Positions 25,295 to 35,279 are shown, numbered from the stretch's first letter. The stretch is DNA of 64,000 bases from Paenilisteria newyorkensis (GCF_000766145.1 NZ_JNFB01000024.1:1-64000); one strand, 5' to 3'. The notes: generated by a model not told the origin, from the letters alone. Translations and numbers: made by a program.

Positions 25295-26458
25295 TCACTT
25301 CTTAAAAACAAGATCCTGCGATTCCAGTCCTAAAACCTGCCGCGAAATCAGCGCCACACCTCCAAGTAACGAGGAATCATAAATATCGTGTTGCGTAAAT
25401 TCAATTCGCGTTTCGCCTAATGGATCGAGCGCCTTGTATTCCTCGAAAATCCGCTGTAACAAATCTGGGAATTGCGATAAGGACCGCGAAGAAAGGAATA
25501 CCGCTTCCGGCGCGCTATACTGCACGAGATTATAAGCCATTTGCGCGATTGCCGTAATCCACTCATCAACGACCTCCAAAACAAACGCATCCTTACTCTC
25601 TATCAACGCAGCAAACTCATCCACCGTTAACTCCGCCTTCTTTTCGTGCTTCGCGATTCTCTCCATAATCGCTTTTTCCGAGTATAATTCCTCTAATCGG
25701 TACACTTGCTTATCCTTATAAATCACAGAACGCCCAATTTCACCGGCCAAACCTTGCACGCCATAATAAAGTTGCTCATTAATAATCGTGCCCACGCCAA
25801 TTCCATTATGAATATTCAGCGCCAATAAATTTTGAAGTGGTTCCTCGCCAGCATAATACCAGAAATCTCGAATCGAAATCGCGGTTAAATTAGCCTCATT
25901 TTCAAATCGAATCGGCACATCGACAATTTCTTGCAACGCAGGCAGTAACGCAAAAGAATCCAGCTCCAAAAACGGACTATACCGAATCTCATTCTCGTGA
26001 ACCGGCGCATGTGTCGACACCGCAATCCCCAGCAGCCCTTTCATCGTATCGAAAGCCTGCAAGCCAGAAATAACCTCGCGCATCATCTGAAAAACATCTT
26101 TGACACTATTCCCAACAAGGCGCAGCGAATCCTTTTTAATCACCTCGCCGTTCAAATAGTTCACCGAATACCTCAAATGCCTGGCGCCCATATCGAAAGC
26201 CAAAACATAGCCATACCGATAATTAAATTGAATCAAATTCGGCCGACGCCCACCTGCATTTGAGGCCTCACCAATACCAAGCTCCTCGATCAGCCCTTCT
26301 TCATGCAGCTCCCGAATAATAGAAGATACCGTGGATTTCTGCAAATGAATCGCGCCAGCAATCGAACTCCTCGACGTCTGACCAGCATTAAATAGAGTTT
26401 TTAACACCAATTTCTTATTGTTCTCTCTCATAACATCCTGATCAGTTTTCTTCGTCAT
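25295..26458 (-). CDS. xylR: ROK-family transcriptional repressor, XylR-like
   Basis: 387 residues. N-terminal winged HTH (about 10-65, TSRSSIAGAIHLQKSTVSSIIRELHEEGLI) followed by a ROK sugar-kinase-like domain (VLAFDMGARHLRYS as the phosphate-1 region, NIHNGIGVGTIINEQLYYG, GLAGEIGRSVI). The zinc motif of ROK kinases (C-x-C-G-x2-G-C) is absent, which is compatible with a sugar-sensing repressor rather than a kinase. It follows the xylosidase and symporter genes, which it most likely controls in response to xylose; a candidate operator overlaps their promoter at 29663-29693. Confidence 0.82.
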   Translation of the reverse strand: MTKKTDQDVMRENNKKLVLKTLFNAGQTSRSSIAGAIHLQKSTVSSIIRELHEEGLIEELGIGEASNAGGRRPNLIQFNYRYGYVLAFDMGARHLRYSVNYLNGEVIKKDSLRLVGNSVKDVFQMMREVISGLQAFDTMKGLLGIAVSTHAPVHENEIRYSPFLELDSFALLPALQEIVDVPIRFENEANLTAISIRDFWYYAGEEPLQNLLALNIHNGIGVGTIINEQLYYGVQGLAGEIGRSVIYKDKQVYRLEELYSEKAIMERIAKHEKKAELTVDEFAALIESKDAFVLEVVDEWITAIAQMAYNLVQYSAPEAVFLSSRSLSQFPDLLQRIFEEYKALDPLGETRIEFTQHDIYDSSLLGGVALISRQVLGLESQDLVFKK

Positions 26459-26529
26459 CTATATACGTCCCTTCTTGCTTCCCGTTTTTAAAAAGTATAT
26501 CACATTACCACAACATCTTAAAAGTTAAA

Positions 26530-26565
26530 ACGGACCACTGCACGTTTCTAGGCGCAATGATCCGT
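26530..26565 (-). terminator. Terminator of the xylosidase operon
   Basis: Arms 26530-26544 and 26551-26565 (ACGGACCACTGCAC against GGCGCAATGATCCGT, some mismatches); minus strand continues into TTTTAACTTTT. Confidence 0.7.
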
Positions 26566-26570
26566 TCCTT

Positions 26571-28190
26571 TTATTTCTCCTTATAAGAAAAATAGTCAAA
26601 ATCTGCAGGCAAATCATAACCAGAATAATCCACATTCGCCATTCCCACGAAAGCACCTGTGAAGAAACCGCCATACGACTGTACAACATAGTCATCAGAT
26701 AAAATTTTGGCATCTAATCGTATGTCAATATCACGCCAGCTGTTCCCATCAAACGAATAAGCATACACATAATACGTTTTTTCCACGCGAACTTTGAAAT
26801 GCACATAGTCCACATTTTCCGGAACGCTAATCGCCTCTTCTTTTAAAAAGCTTGTCAATTGGCCCCGATTATTCTGACTTAGCTCAATCACCCGACCGTT
26901 CACTTCATTCCAAGTAACGTGAATCATCGACCAGTGCTGCGAATTATAGTAATTTACCAGCCCGGCCATTTGCTGAAACGTCGTTGGCTCGTATTTCAGC
27001 GCCGTCTCTGCCTCGAAATGAAATGCCTGCCAGCGCCTCGCAACTAGCGATAATTCATGCTCATTCGTTAGAGAACCTTTCCCGATAAGCCTCAAATGCC
27101 CCGGATTCACTGAAAGCGAGCCCATTCTATCATCAAAAGGAACGCGCAACGTGTTGAAATTAAGATTCAACTGCGGCTCATCAAAATCATCTTTTTCATC
27201 GTAGGTTAGCGGATACACGTGTGGCGTAACGTCTTTTGGTGCCTCGACAAAACGGCTTCCCTGTTTACCACCAACAATATGCGGCCACTTATCCTCGTCC
27301 CACGCCACTTTTTGAATCGCGGTTTCCCGACCTAGCGTACACCAACCTCTCGGATCATGGCTCGACTCTGTTTCATGATGCCAAGGGCGCCCCGTCAAAT
27401 GCGCAAAATACCATTCTCCCGACGGCGTCTCAACCAGCGCACCATGTCCATTTTTTTGCAAATAGTTCCCCGGAGAATCAAATGCCGTCAGAAAAACATC
27501 GCCAGGCTGCGTTTCATATGGGCCAAACAGCTCCTTAGATCGCGCAACGACTTCCTGATGCGTGTATACAGTCCCGCCCTCCGCACAGAAAAGATAATAT
27601 TGACCGAACAACTTATAAATATGCGGTCCTTCGACTAATTTCACATCGGTTCCGTGGTAAATAATCCGCCCCGTTTCCGGTAATAAACGCCCCAATTCCG
27701 GCGAATATTCGGTCAGCTTGATACCATTAAAAGGATGGCGATACTCCCTATGATCCCACTCCATCTGGACTAAGTATTTTTTGCCATCATCATCGTGAAA
27801 AAGTGACGCATCAAACCCAACACCATTCAGTTTAATAGGATCCGTCCAAGGCCCGCGAATGTTCTCCGCCGTCGTCAAATAATTCGTCGCGTCCTTAAAA
27901 GCGCCTTCCGTTGTCTTAACATCCGTATATACGAGCCAAAATTTCCCGTCGGCGTACGATAAATCTGGAGCCCAAATGCCGCCCGAATCCTTATTTCCCT
28001 TCATATCTAACAATGTTGTCGTCGTTAGTGGATGCCCTATGAGTTGCCAGTGGACTAAATCTTTTGACTCGTGAATCTGCACTCCCGGAAACCACTCGAA
28101 TGTTGAATTTGCGATATAATACGTATCCTCTACCCGAATAATCGAAGGATCCGCATTAAAACCTTTCAAAACTGGATTTTCAATTTGCAT
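26571..28190 (-). CDS. xynB: Glycoside hydrolase family 43 beta-xylosidase
   Basis: 539 residues, no signal peptide, so cytoplasmic. N-terminal five-bladed propeller (about 1-310): NPVLKGFNADPSIIRVED with the catalytic base Asp near 15, SGGIWAPDLSYADGKFW with the modulating Asp, and KLVEGPHIYK with the proton-donor Glu. C-terminal beta-sandwich (about 325-539), as in XynB3-type xylosidases: LNFNTLRVPFDDRMGSL ... GGFFTGAFVGMANVDYSG. It would release xylose from xylobiose and longer xylo-oligomers imported by the next gene. 20 bp separate it from the symporter gene, one transcript. Confidence 0.9.
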   Translation of the reverse strand: MQIENPVLKGFNADPSIIRVEDTYYIANSTFEWFPGVQIHESKDLVHWQLIGHPLTTTTLLDMKGNKDSGGIWAPDLSYADGKFWLVYTDVKTTEGAFKDATNYLTTAENIRGPWTDPIKLNGVGFDASLFHDDDGKKYLVQMEWDHREYRHPFNGIKLTEYSPELGRLLPETGRIIYHGTDVKLVEGPHIYKLFGQYYLFCAEGGTVYTHQEVVARSKELFGPYETQPGDVFLTAFDSPGNYLQKNGHGALVETPSGEWYFAHLTGRPWHHETESSHDPRGWCTLGRETAIQKVAWDEDKWPHIVGGKQGSRFVEAPKDVTPHVYPLTYDEKDDFDEPQLNLNFNTLRVPFDDRMGSLSVNPGHLRLIGKGSLTNEHELSLVARRWQAFHFEAETALKYEPTTFQQMAGLVNYYNSQHWSMIHVTWNEVNGRVIELSQNNRGQLTSFLKEEAISVPENVDYVHFKVRVEKTYYVYAYSFDGNSWRDIDIRLDAKILSDDYVVQSYGGFFTGAFVGMANVDYSGYDLPADFDYFSYKEK

Positions 28191-28210
28191 ATCCTTTTAC
28201 CTCCTCATTT

Positions 28211-29617
28211 TTAGCTATTTTTACGACTTTCAATTTCACGGCTAATTTCTAGATAGCGCTCATCTGTGATATCATATTTCGAAATAATAATCATCGCCAC
28301 AACAAGCAAAATCGCTGGGAGTACGGCAACGAGCCATAAAATACCTTCCTGTACGAACGCCGACTGTGCCTCACTTCCCGCACTGTAACCAGTAATGCTT
28401 AACACAAAACCTGGAACCACGCCTCCAAGCGCCATCCCAAATTTGAAGAAAAATCCTGTTAAAGCGTTTACAATACCTGAAATACGGCGTCCCGATTGAA
28501 GCTCTCCATATGAAATAACCTCTGGAACAAGCGCCCACATATAACCCGTAGCAACGATGACACCAGTAGATTTAATAAACTGCGCGATCAACACCAACGT
28601 CACATGATCTTGAGGATTCGGAATAAAGTATAACGCCAGCATCCCAATAACCGCAATGCCTAAAAAGACCATGAATAATTGCTTTTTACCGATCGCTTTT
28701 TTGATAGCAGGAACAAGTGGTAGGAAAATGAACGCCGGAATGGAGCCTAGCGCATTGAACCACTGAACGGAATCAGAAGCTTTGACAACATACTGCATAT
28801 AATAAGCCCCGCCAGCATTCCCAATCGACATCATCGCAAAAGCAGTAATAAAGAAAAACGCCAAGACACGAAGCGGCTTATTCCGTTTGAACTCCGTTAA
28901 TAAATCAGAAACTTTCACCTCATCTTGCTTATCCACTTCCATGACAACCCGTTCTTTCGTTTGCGTAAAACAGAAAATTAAAATAGCAAAACCTACAGCC
29001 GCATAAATCGTCATGGTAATGAGCCAACCACTTGCCGATGCTTTTGTGTCCCACGAACCATCCGTTGAAAAAAGTTTGACTAAAACAGGTACGCCATAAG
29101 CAACCGCTAAACCACCAAAATTGGCTAAGAACATCCGAGTAGACGTTAATTTTGTGATTTCGTCATTATCACGAGTCAGCGAAGCATTGAGCGCACCATA
29201 AGGAACATTAATCCACGTATAAAGCATCGACAAACCAACATACGTAATGTAAGCATACAATAAACTACCTGAAAAACCATTCCAAAACACGAGTATCGCA
29301 AAAATAGACAGTGGCAAACCGACAAGAATCAAGTAACCACGATATTTCCCAAAGCGCGTCGTATGCTTATCGACAATCGTTCCAACAATAGGATCCCAAA
29401 CCGCATCAATAATCCGAACAACCAGAAACATTGTCGCTGCAGATCCCGGATTCAGCCCAAACACATTGGTGTAGAAAAATAACAGATAAGTCGAAACCGT
29501 GTTGTAAATCAGGTTTTGCGCCATATCTCCAGAACCAAAGCCAATTCTTTGCAGCCACGACAATTTATAAAACCCATTTTCAACACGCACTTCTTCCCTC
29601 GCCATACTGTTTTCCAT
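28211..29617 (-). CDS. xynP: GPH-family sugar symporter (XynP-like)
   Basis: 468 residues from ATG 29617, because GGGAGGA lies just before it and inside the longer frame that begins at 29638. Twelve predicted membrane segments; the family signature region DAVWDPIVGTIVDKHTTRFGKYR (split as DAVWDPIVG and GKYR) between segments 2 and 3 identifies the glycoside-pentoside-hexuronide:cation symporters. The partner gene is a xylosidase, so the likely cargo is xylobiose or xylo-oligomers, moved with a cation. First gene of the operon, with a ROK-type operator at the promoter. Confidence 0.88.
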   Translation of the reverse strand: MENSMAREEVRVENGFYKLSWLQRIGFGSGDMAQNLIYNTVSTYLLFFYTNVFGLNPGSAATMFLVVRIIDAVWDPIVGTIVDKHTTRFGKYRGYLILVGLPLSIFAILVFWNGFSGSLLYAYITYVGLSMLYTWINVPYGALNASLTRDNDEITKLTSTRMFLANFGGLAVAYGVPVLVKLFSTDGSWDTKASASGWLITMTIYAAVGFAILIFCFTQTKERVVMEVDKQDEVKVSDLLTEFKRNKPLRVLAFFFITAFAMMSIGNAGGAYYMQYVVKASDSVQWFNALGSIPAFIFLPLVPAIKKAIGKKQLFMVFLGIAVIGMLALYFIPNPQDHVTLVLIAQFIKSTGVIVATGYMWALVPEVISYGELQSGRRISGIVNALTGFFFKFGMALGGVVPGFVLSITGYSAGSEAQSAFVQEGILWLVAVLPAILLVVAMIIISKYDITDERYLEISREIESRKNS

Positions 29618-29662
29618 CAAAATTCCTCCCGAATTCAAAATGAAGTAACCGTTTTCAGGAAT

Positions 29663-29693
29663 AGTATATCATAGTTGGTTTGATGGAACAACT
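29663..29693 (-). promoter_or_regulatory. Promoter and candidate XylR operator of the xylosidase operon
   Basis: Minus strand: -35 TTGTTC (29686-29691), 17-bp spacer, -10 TATACT (29663-29668). The near-palindrome AGTTGGTTT-GAT-GGAACAACT (29673-29693) covers the -35 and spacer and resembles ROK/XylR operators with AGTTTGTTT-type arms. Confidence 0.6.
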
Positions 29694-29773
29694 TATTATG
29701 AGCTTTTCTTGTAAAAAATATGTTAAAGCGGGAATAATTCATGTTTGTTGCTTATCTTACATTAAACAATCAA

Positions 29774-29789
29774 TGTTTCACGTGAAACA
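29774..29789. promoter_or_regulatory. parS: parS site (ParB/Spo0J binding)
   Basis: TGTTTCACGTGAAACA, a perfect 16-bp palindrome identical to the Bacillus parS consensus. About 13 kb left of oriC. ParB loads here and recruits SMC for origin segregation. Confidence 0.95.
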
Positions 29790-29794
29790 TCATT

Positions 29795-29832
29795 AAAAAT
29801 CACCGCTCCCTAATCCAGAAACGGTGATTTTT
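29795..29832. terminator. Bidirectional terminator after the serine cluster
   Basis: AAAAATCACCG (29795-29805) pairs with CGGTGATTTTT (29822-29832); terminates the serC-serA-DUF1015 transcript on the minus strand. Confidence 0.85.
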
Positions 29833-29842
29833 AGCTATCTAT

Positions 29843-31084
29843 CTACTTACTTTCCAAATCATGTACAAATAATCCACTCAACAATTTAGGCTCAAACCAA
29901 GTCGATTTCGGCGGCATAATCTCACCAGCATCCGCCACATCAAGCAAATTATCCATCGTCGGCGGGTACATCGAGAACGCAATCGTATATTTCCCAGCAT
30001 CCACAAGCTGCTCCAACTCACCTAGCCCACGAATCCCACCAACAAAATTAATCCGGTCATCGCGTCTGATATCTTCAATACCGAACAACGGCGTAAGTAC
30101 CTGATCCGCCAAAATAGACACATCAAGGCTCGCAATAACGCCTTCACCAGCAAACTCAGGTTTCACTTTCAAACCGTACCACGAACCATCCAAATACATC
30201 CCAAACGTGTTCGGTGTCGCAGGTTTATACGCCTCTTTTCCGACCTTCTCTACATCAAATTTTAAAGCCACTTGATCTAACAAATCCGTCGCGATTGGCA
30301 CATCGACCACCCGATTATAATCCAGAATCTCTAGCTGATCTTGCGGGAATAACACCGCTAAAAAGAAGTTAAACTCAGCGTCCGCACCAGCATCCGGAAA
30401 CTCCTCCCGACGCTTCAGACCAACTTTGACCGCCGATTCCGTGCGATGATGACCGTCCGCAATATAAAGCGCCGGAATCGCCTCAAACGCCTTCGTAAGC
30501 ACGCCTACCACATCCGCATCATCCACCGTCCAAATCCGGTGCTGCACGCCATGAAAGCTCTCAAAATCATACACAGGGTCATGGCTACCAATCCAAGCAT
30601 CCACCACATTATTCACTTCATCATCCGAACGATACGTCAAGAAAATCGGACTCGTATTCGCATCCGTCACATCTACGTGGCGAATCCGATCCAGCTCCTT
30701 CTCCTCACGCGTCAACTCATGCTTCTTAATCGCGCCACTCACATAATCATCAATCGCCGTACACGTCACAAGCCCCGTTTGCGGCCGCCCGTTCATCACT
30801 AACTGATACAAATACAACTCCGGCTTCCCGTCCTTCACAAGCCAGCCCTTCTCCTGAAACTCCGCCAAATTTGACGCAGCCTTTGCGTACACCGAGTCAT
30901 CATACGGCGACAAATCAGCGGCCAAATCAATCTCCGCCTTATCAATATGTAGAAACGACATCGGGTTCGAAACGCCCAATTTCCGCGCCTCCTCCGTACT
31001 CAACACATCATACGGCAACGAAGCCACATAAATCGCCTCTTTCGCACTCGGTCTAATCCCTTTAAAAGCCCTAATCTTTACCAC
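29843..31084 (-). CDS. DUF1015-family protein of the serine cluster
   Basis: 413 residues, cytoplasmic. Matches the DUF1015 family: MVKIRAFKGIRPSAKEAIYVASLPYDVLSTEEARKLG at the N-terminus (family opening R-x-F-x-G-x-R-P), LYIADGHHRTESAVK (about 213-227) and NFFLAVLFPQDQLEILDYNRVV. The GHHR motif suggests a metal or phosphate site. The biochemical role is not established to my knowledge; it is repeatedly found next to serA and serC in Listeria and other Firmicutes, as here (third gene, 68 bp after serA). Confidence 0.88.
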   Translation of the reverse strand: MVKIRAFKGIRPSAKEAIYVASLPYDVLSTEEARKLGVSNPMSFLHIDKAEIDLAADLSPYDDSVYAKAASNLAEFQEKGWLVKDGKPELYLYQLVMNGRPQTGLVTCTAIDDYVSGAIKKHELTREEKELDRIRHVDVTDANTSPIFLTYRSDDEVNNVVDAWIGSHDPVYDFESFHGVQHRIWTVDDADVVGVLTKAFEAIPALYIADGHHRTESAVKVGLKRREEFPDAGADAEFNFFLAVLFPQDQLEILDYNRVVDVPIATDLLDQVALKFDVEKVGKEAYKPATPNTFGMYLDGSWYGLKVKPEFAGEGVIASLDVSILADQVLTPLFGIEDIRRDDRINFVGGIRGLGELEQLVDAGKYTIAFSMYPPTMDNLLDVADAGEIMPPKSTWFEPKLLSGLFVHDLESK

Positions 31085-31152
31085 AAAAAATCCCTCCTTA
31101 TTTTATAAAAATAGCCACGACAGAAAATCCATCGCAGCTATTCATTTTTATC

Positions 31153-32340
31153 TCAGTAAGCCGTAACACCAGCAGGCTCAATCGCGCGCACTCGAATCAC
31201 ACCAGGAATCGCGTTCAAACGATCCACAACGAGCGATAAATTACCCTGTGCACCTTTTTCCATATCAATCAGCGTATACGCATAATCGCCCTTACTACGG
31301 TTCGTCATATCCAAAATATTAATCGACCCGTTCGCCAGTTCCGTCGTCACCTGTCCGACCATGTTCGGCACATTATGGTGAAATACCCCCAAACGCGGAT
31401 GTCCATTATAAGGCATGTCCACATTCGGATAGTTCACCGAATTTTTAATACTACCCGTCTCTAAAAAGTAAGCCAATTCCTTCGCCGCCATTTTAGCACA
31501 GTTGGTTTCTGCCTCTTCCGTCGAAGCCCCCAAATGCGGCAGGACTTCCACTTGCGGATGCTTCACAAACGCTTCCGTCGCAAAATCTGTGATGTACATG
31601 CGTAACTGACCAGCATTCAGCGCCTCCACCATCGCCTTCTCCTCCACCAATTCCCCACGTGAAAAATTAAGCAAAACAGCGTCCGGTTTCAGCAATTGCA
31701 ACGTTTCCCGATTGAACATTCCCGCCGTATTATCCTTTAGCGGCACATGCACCGTCAAATAATCACACGTCGCCAAAACTTCCTCCAGCGTCATCGCGCG
31801 TTCCACTTCTTTCGAAATCCGCCACGCCGTGTCCACCGAAACATACGGATCATAGCCGACAACTTCCATGCCAAGCGCCGACGCATCATTTGCCACAAGC
31901 GCACCAATCGCGCCTAAACCAATGATGCCAAGCCGTTTTCCAGCAAGCTCCGTGCCCGCGAATTTCTTCTTCCCAGCCTCGACTTTTTTCTCAATATCAT
32001 TTCCATCAAGCGTCTTCACCCATTCCGAACCTTCCAAAATCGGCCGTGCACCCATAAATAAACTCGCTAATACCAGCTCTTTCACCGCGTTTGCATTCGC
32101 ACCAGGCGTATTAAAAACCACGATTCCCTTATCCGCGCAAGCCTCCACAGGAATATTATTCACTCCCGCACCCGCTCTGGCAACAGCTTTCACACTGTCA
32201 GGAAACTCGAAATCATGCAGATCATAACTTCGCAGTAAAATACCATCCGGCGCCTGATTCCCGTCAATTAAATATTTTTCCACATCGAACTTACGTAATC
32301 CTTCTTTAGCAATCGCATTGAAAGTCTGAATATTAAACAT
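31153..32340 (-). CDS. serA: D-3-phosphoglycerate dehydrogenase
   Basis: 395 residues. It oxidises 3-phosphoglycerate to 3-phosphohydroxypyruvate, the first step of serine synthesis. Substrate half: [18 protein letters not shown] and [20 protein letters not shown]. Rossmann NAD motif [18 protein letters not shown] (about 133-150). Catalytic Arg in [13 protein letters not shown], Glu and His in the usual positions ([12 protein letters not shown] gives His near 270). A C-terminal ACT domain (about 320-395, [21 protein letters not shown]) implies allosteric control, probably by serine. Its start overlaps the end of serC by eight bases. Confidence 0.92.
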   Translation of the reverse strand: MFNIQTFNAIAKEGLRKFDVEKYLIDGNQAPDGILLRSYDLHDFEFPDSVKAVARAGAGVNNIPVEACADKGIVVFNTPGANANAVKELVLASLFMGARPILEGSEWVKTLDGNDIEKKVEAGKKKFAGTELAGKRLGIIGLGAIGALVANDASALGMEVVGYDPYVSVDTAWRISKEVERAMTLEEVLATCDYLTVHVPLKDNTAGMFNRETLQLLKPDAVLLNFSRGELVEEKAMVEALNAGQLRMYITDFATEAFVKHPQVEVLPHLGASTEEAETNCAKMAAKELAYFLETGSIKNSVNYPNVDMPYNGHPRLGVFHHNVPNMVGQVTTELANGSINILDMTNRSKGDYAYTLIDMEKGAQGNLSLVVDRLNAIPGVIRVRAIEPAGVTAY

Positions 32341-33421
32341 GTATTTCTCCCCCTTTATGAGTCGCTACAAATTTTTCCATCAGAGCAGTCAGCGCTTCGA
32401 CACCCTCATAAGGAAAAGCATTGTAGATACTTGCACGCATACCACCAACCGAACGATGTCCCTTCAAATTCTCAAAATGAAGTTCCTCCGCCTCTTTAAT
32501 AAATAACACATCCAACTCCGGTGAACCCGTCACAAACGGCACATTCGTAAGCGAACGATCCGCCTTGTTTACAGGAGACGAAAACATCGAAGACGCGTCC
32601 AAATAATCATATAAAAGTCCAGCTTTCTTCCTATTAAACGCCTCGATTCCCGCTACGCCACCTTGCTCCTTAATCCATTCAAAAACCAGCTTCGACACAT
32701 AAATTGCAAAAGTCGCTGGCGTATTATACATCGAACCATTCTTCGCTTGCACCTCGTAATCCAGCATTGCCGGCAAACCAGCCACGTTTCCAATCAAATC
32801 CTCTCGAACAATAACGATCGTGAGACCCGCAGGACCAATGTTTTTCTGAGCCCCCGCATAAATCAGGCCAAATTTGCTCACATCGTACACACTCGACAAA
32901 ATATTGGAAGACATATCCGCAACAAGCGGCACATCACCAGTTTCAGGAGGTGTGAAAATCGCCGTACCTTCAATGGTATTATTCGTCGTAATATGCAAAT
33001 AAGCCGCATCGGACGGCACGCGCGGTATCTCTGGAATATAACTGAAATTCTTATCTTTTGACGACGCCAACACTTCAATATCGCCAATTTTACCCGCTTC
33101 CTCCATCGCTTTTTCAGACCACGAGCCAGTATTCACAAAATAGGCCTTCTTGCCAGCCATCAAATTCATCGGTACCATCGTGAATTGCAGACTCGCCCCA
33201 CCTTGTAAGAATAAAATTTTGTAATTTTCGGGAATGTGCATTAATTCACGCAATAGCGATTCTGCGTCCCCAAGGATCTCCTCAAATAAATCTGAACGGT
33301 GACTTAATTCCATTACTGACATTCCTGAACCTTTGTACGATAATAGCTCCTTCTGCACCTTTTCTAAAACCGGTACGGGCAAAATCGCAGGTCCTGCTGA
33401 AAAATTATACGCTCTTTCCAC
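32333..33421 (-). CDS. serC: Phosphoserine aminotransferase
   Basis: 362 residues from GTG 33421 ([18 protein letters not shown]), with AGGAGA seven bases upstream; the longer frame to 33562 adds 47 residues foreign to the family and is leader. Class V aminotransferase: [11 protein letters not shown] near 40, [17 protein letters not shown], and the PLP lysine in [12 protein letters not shown] (about 195-200). It transfers the amino group of glutamate to 3-phosphohydroxypyruvate. First gene of the serC-serA-DUF1015 operon. Confidence 0.93.
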   Translation of the reverse strand: MERAYNFSAGPAILPVPVLEKVQKELLSYKGSGMSVMELSHRSDLFEEILGDAESLLRELMHIPENYKILFLQGGASLQFTMVPMNLMAGKKAYFVNTGSWSEKAMEEAGKIGDIEVLASSKDKNFSYIPEIPRVPSDAAYLHITTNNTIEGTAIFTPPETGDVPLVADMSSNILSSVYDVSKFGLIYAGAQKNIGPAGLTIVIVREDLIGNVAGLPAMLDYEVQAKNGSMYNTPATFAIYVSKLVFEWIKEQGGVAGIEAFNRKKAGLLYDYLDASSMFSSPVNKADRSLTNVPFVTGSPELDVLFIKEAEELHFENLKGHRSVGGMRASIYNAFPYEGVEALTALMEKFVATHKGGEIHV

Positions 33422-33641
33422 ACAACATCTCTCCTGTTCCAATCGTATTTCCAACCTACAACTTCGATTTCTCACATCTGGTCTTAATACAAAAACTGTG
33501 ACAAGCATTACAAGTATCGCGAAAAGCCTATTTTGGAGTTCACATATGTATCTCATTCCCATTTACAGTCTAATCAAACCCAAGAAAGAATACTTACTCC
33601 TAACACTTGGATATATTATATCAGAAAATACGAATATTTTC
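33422..33641 (-). promoter_or_regulatory. serC promoter and long leader
   Basis: An extended -10 TGATATAAT (33615-33623 on the minus strand) gives a leader of about 185 nt before the GTG. Just upstream is the small palindrome GAAAATACGAATATTTTC (33624-33641), which could be an operator. No T-box or known riboswitch motif is visible. An in-frame ATG at 33562 lies in the leader. Confidence 0.5.
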
Positions 33642-33686
33642 AGACAAATTTAACTTATTCTGCGGGTTTTTATTAAAAAACATCAA

Positions 33687-33727
33687 GAAAGCGCCCTCAT
33701 TCGGCTAAAAACCGAGAGACTCACTTT
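33687..33727 (-). terminator. Terminator of the MFS/MarR pair
   Basis: GAAAG-GAG-CTC-TCGG type stem (33687-33702 with 33710-33727, imperfect), followed on the minus strand by TTTTTTA. Confidence 0.55.
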
Positions 33728-33771
33728 CCCACATCCTTTTAAAAACTTTTTCCGAAAAACCAATCGCCACA

Positions 33772-34854
33772 TTATTTCCCGGGTAATAATCGTTTCGTCC
33801 GAAAAACAATCAAGTAAACCACCAGAAAAATAACCAGCGTAACAATCGACCAACGATACATCATCGCGTAGTTATAATGCGCCGCAATGAAGCTCAATCC
33901 GAAGCTACCAAGCGCCATTCCGACATCCATCCCTGACAAAAACGTCCCATTCGCGATTCCCTTTTTATCAGGTGCCGCGCGATCCACCGCCAAAGCTTGC
34001 AAGGAAGGCTGCACCATCCCGTAGCCGAGCCCGAAAAATAGCGAAGATCCAAACAAACTCCAAGCTCCCGTTGCCAGTGACAACCACCATAATCCAAGAC
34101 CCATCAACACGATTCCCGGCAGAATCACCACTCGATGTCCCTTCAAATCATACAATCGTCCCGCAAAAACACGACTCACCAGCACCATAATCGCCTGCCC
34201 AACAAAGAAAATCCAGACCATCCGCACGTGTAATTCCAATCCATAAATCATCATAAACGTCTGAATCCCACCGAGCGGAAACGCCATCAACATGCACAGC
34301 AACGCCGGCAACAACGCCCCCTTGTCAAACAACTGCATCTTATGCTTCACAACGATCTCCTGTTTTGGCATTTTCAGCCGCGTCACCAATAGAAAAACTA
34401 AGACCATCAACACAATCGAGAATCCAATCAGAAAATGAAACGAAAACTGGTTCATCAAAATAATCGCAATAATCGGTGCCAGCGACATACCAAGCGCCGT
34501 CGTAATCCCCCAACCAACACCGTGAAATAACCGCAACACAAGCAATGCCGACACGACCGTTGACCAATAAAAATTCACCGTAACCGCAATCAATACAAAA
34601 AAGCCGACCAAAATCATGATTTTCGCACCAAAACGATCATTTAGCCCACCCGCAATGACCCGCATAAACAAAGCTACCAACGAAAATAAGCCCACCGCCA
34701 AACTCGCCTGGGTTTCCGTACCACCTAATTTAATAATTTGCGCCGGTAAAGTCGGCATAAAAATCTGGAATCCAATATATAAAAACAAACTCGAAATCAA
34801 CAATATCACATAATCCTTCGTCCACAACTTCGCCTTCAAAAAATCCCTTCTCAC
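33772..34854 (-). CDS. MFS transporter, shorter than usual
   Basis: 360 residues of the major facilitator superfamily, likely drug or small-molecule efflux. N-terminal segments FLYIGFQIFMPTLPAQIIKL and the motif A loop GGLNDRFGAKIMILVG (about 68-83) are clear, as is the second-half loop GRLYDLKGHRVVILPG. After LRLFHGVGWGITTA the sequence jumps to LGMSLAPIIAIILM; relatives normally have about 30-35 residues there (the D-x2-P-x2-R-R-G-E-G-x-G-Y loop leading into segment 5), so an in-frame deletion is likely. It overlaps the MarR gene by ATGA. May be impaired. Confidence 0.8.
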   Translation of the reverse strand: MRRDFLKAKLWTKDYVILLISSLFLYIGFQIFMPTLPAQIIKLGGTETQASLAVGLFSLVALFMRVIAGGLNDRFGAKIMILVGFFVLIAVTVNFYWSTVVSALLVLRLFHGVGWGITTALGMSLAPIIAIILMNQFSFHFLIGFSIVLMVLVFLLVTRLKMPKQEIVVKHKMQLFDKGALLPALLCMLMAFPLGGIQTFMMIYGLELHVRMVWIFFVGQAIMVLVSRVFAGRLYDLKGHRVVILPGIVLMGLGLWWLSLATGAWSLFGSSLFFGLGYGMVQPSLQALAVDRAAPDKKGIANGTFLSGMDVGMALGSFGLSFIAAHYNYAMMYRWSIVTLVIFLVVYLIVFRTKRLLPGK

Positions 34855-35279
34855 TCTAAATTATTTTCAATACGCATTAAAATATCAAAAAAAACACCAA
34901 GTTCCGCATCTGGTATGCCCTTATAAAATTGCACACAGGTCATTTCCACAACATTGCGAATCATCTGCACTTTCTGCTTTCCCTCCATAGATAAAGACAG
35001 TAAAGTAACCCGCCGATCCTTTTCATCAACTATTTTAACAATCAGATTTTTCCGAACTAGCACATCCATGATTCGATTTACAGTCGGCGCATCCTTCTCC
35101 ACTAATTCCGCCACATGCCGTTGTGAAATCGGCGCCCTATGGTTCACCACATTCAAAACCGACCACTGCTCTGGCGTCACATCATACCGCTTCAACCCAT
35201 GCTGCAAGCCAAGACTAGCCTTCTTCGCTACCACATTCATCCGAAAAGTAATACCATCATAAAAATCTCGCATACCCAA
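34851..35279 (-). CDS. MarR-family transcription regulator
   Basis: 142 residues with the central winged helix: VTPEQWSVLNVVNHRAPIS (about 34-52), recognition helix QRHVAELVEKDAPTVNRIMDVLVRK (about 53-77) and wing IVKIVDEKDRRVTLLSLS. The flanking helices form the dimer. It is cotranscribed with, and overlaps by four bases, the MFS transporter it probably represses. Ligand unknown. Confidence 0.87.
   Translation of the reverse strand: MGMRDFYDGITFRMNVVAKKASLGLQHGLKRYDVTPEQWSVLNVVNHRAPISQRHVAELVEKDAPTVNRIMDVLVRKNLIVKIVDEKDRRVTLLSLSMEGKQKVQMIRNVVEMTCVQFYKGIPDAELGVFFDILMRIENNLE

Noticed and set aside
31664..31680. Further parS-like site (CCACGTGAAAAA) in serA
   Set aside because: Several mismatches to the 16-bp consensus and inside a coding region.
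32333..33562. 409-residue form of SerC
   Set aside because: The extra N-terminal 47 residues are not family-like, and a ribosome site precedes the internal GTG that starts the normal 362-residue protein.
33422..33641. T-box riboswitch in the serC leader
   Set aside because: The leader is long enough, but no GGGTGGTACCGCG-type T-box sequence or antiterminator pairing is present.
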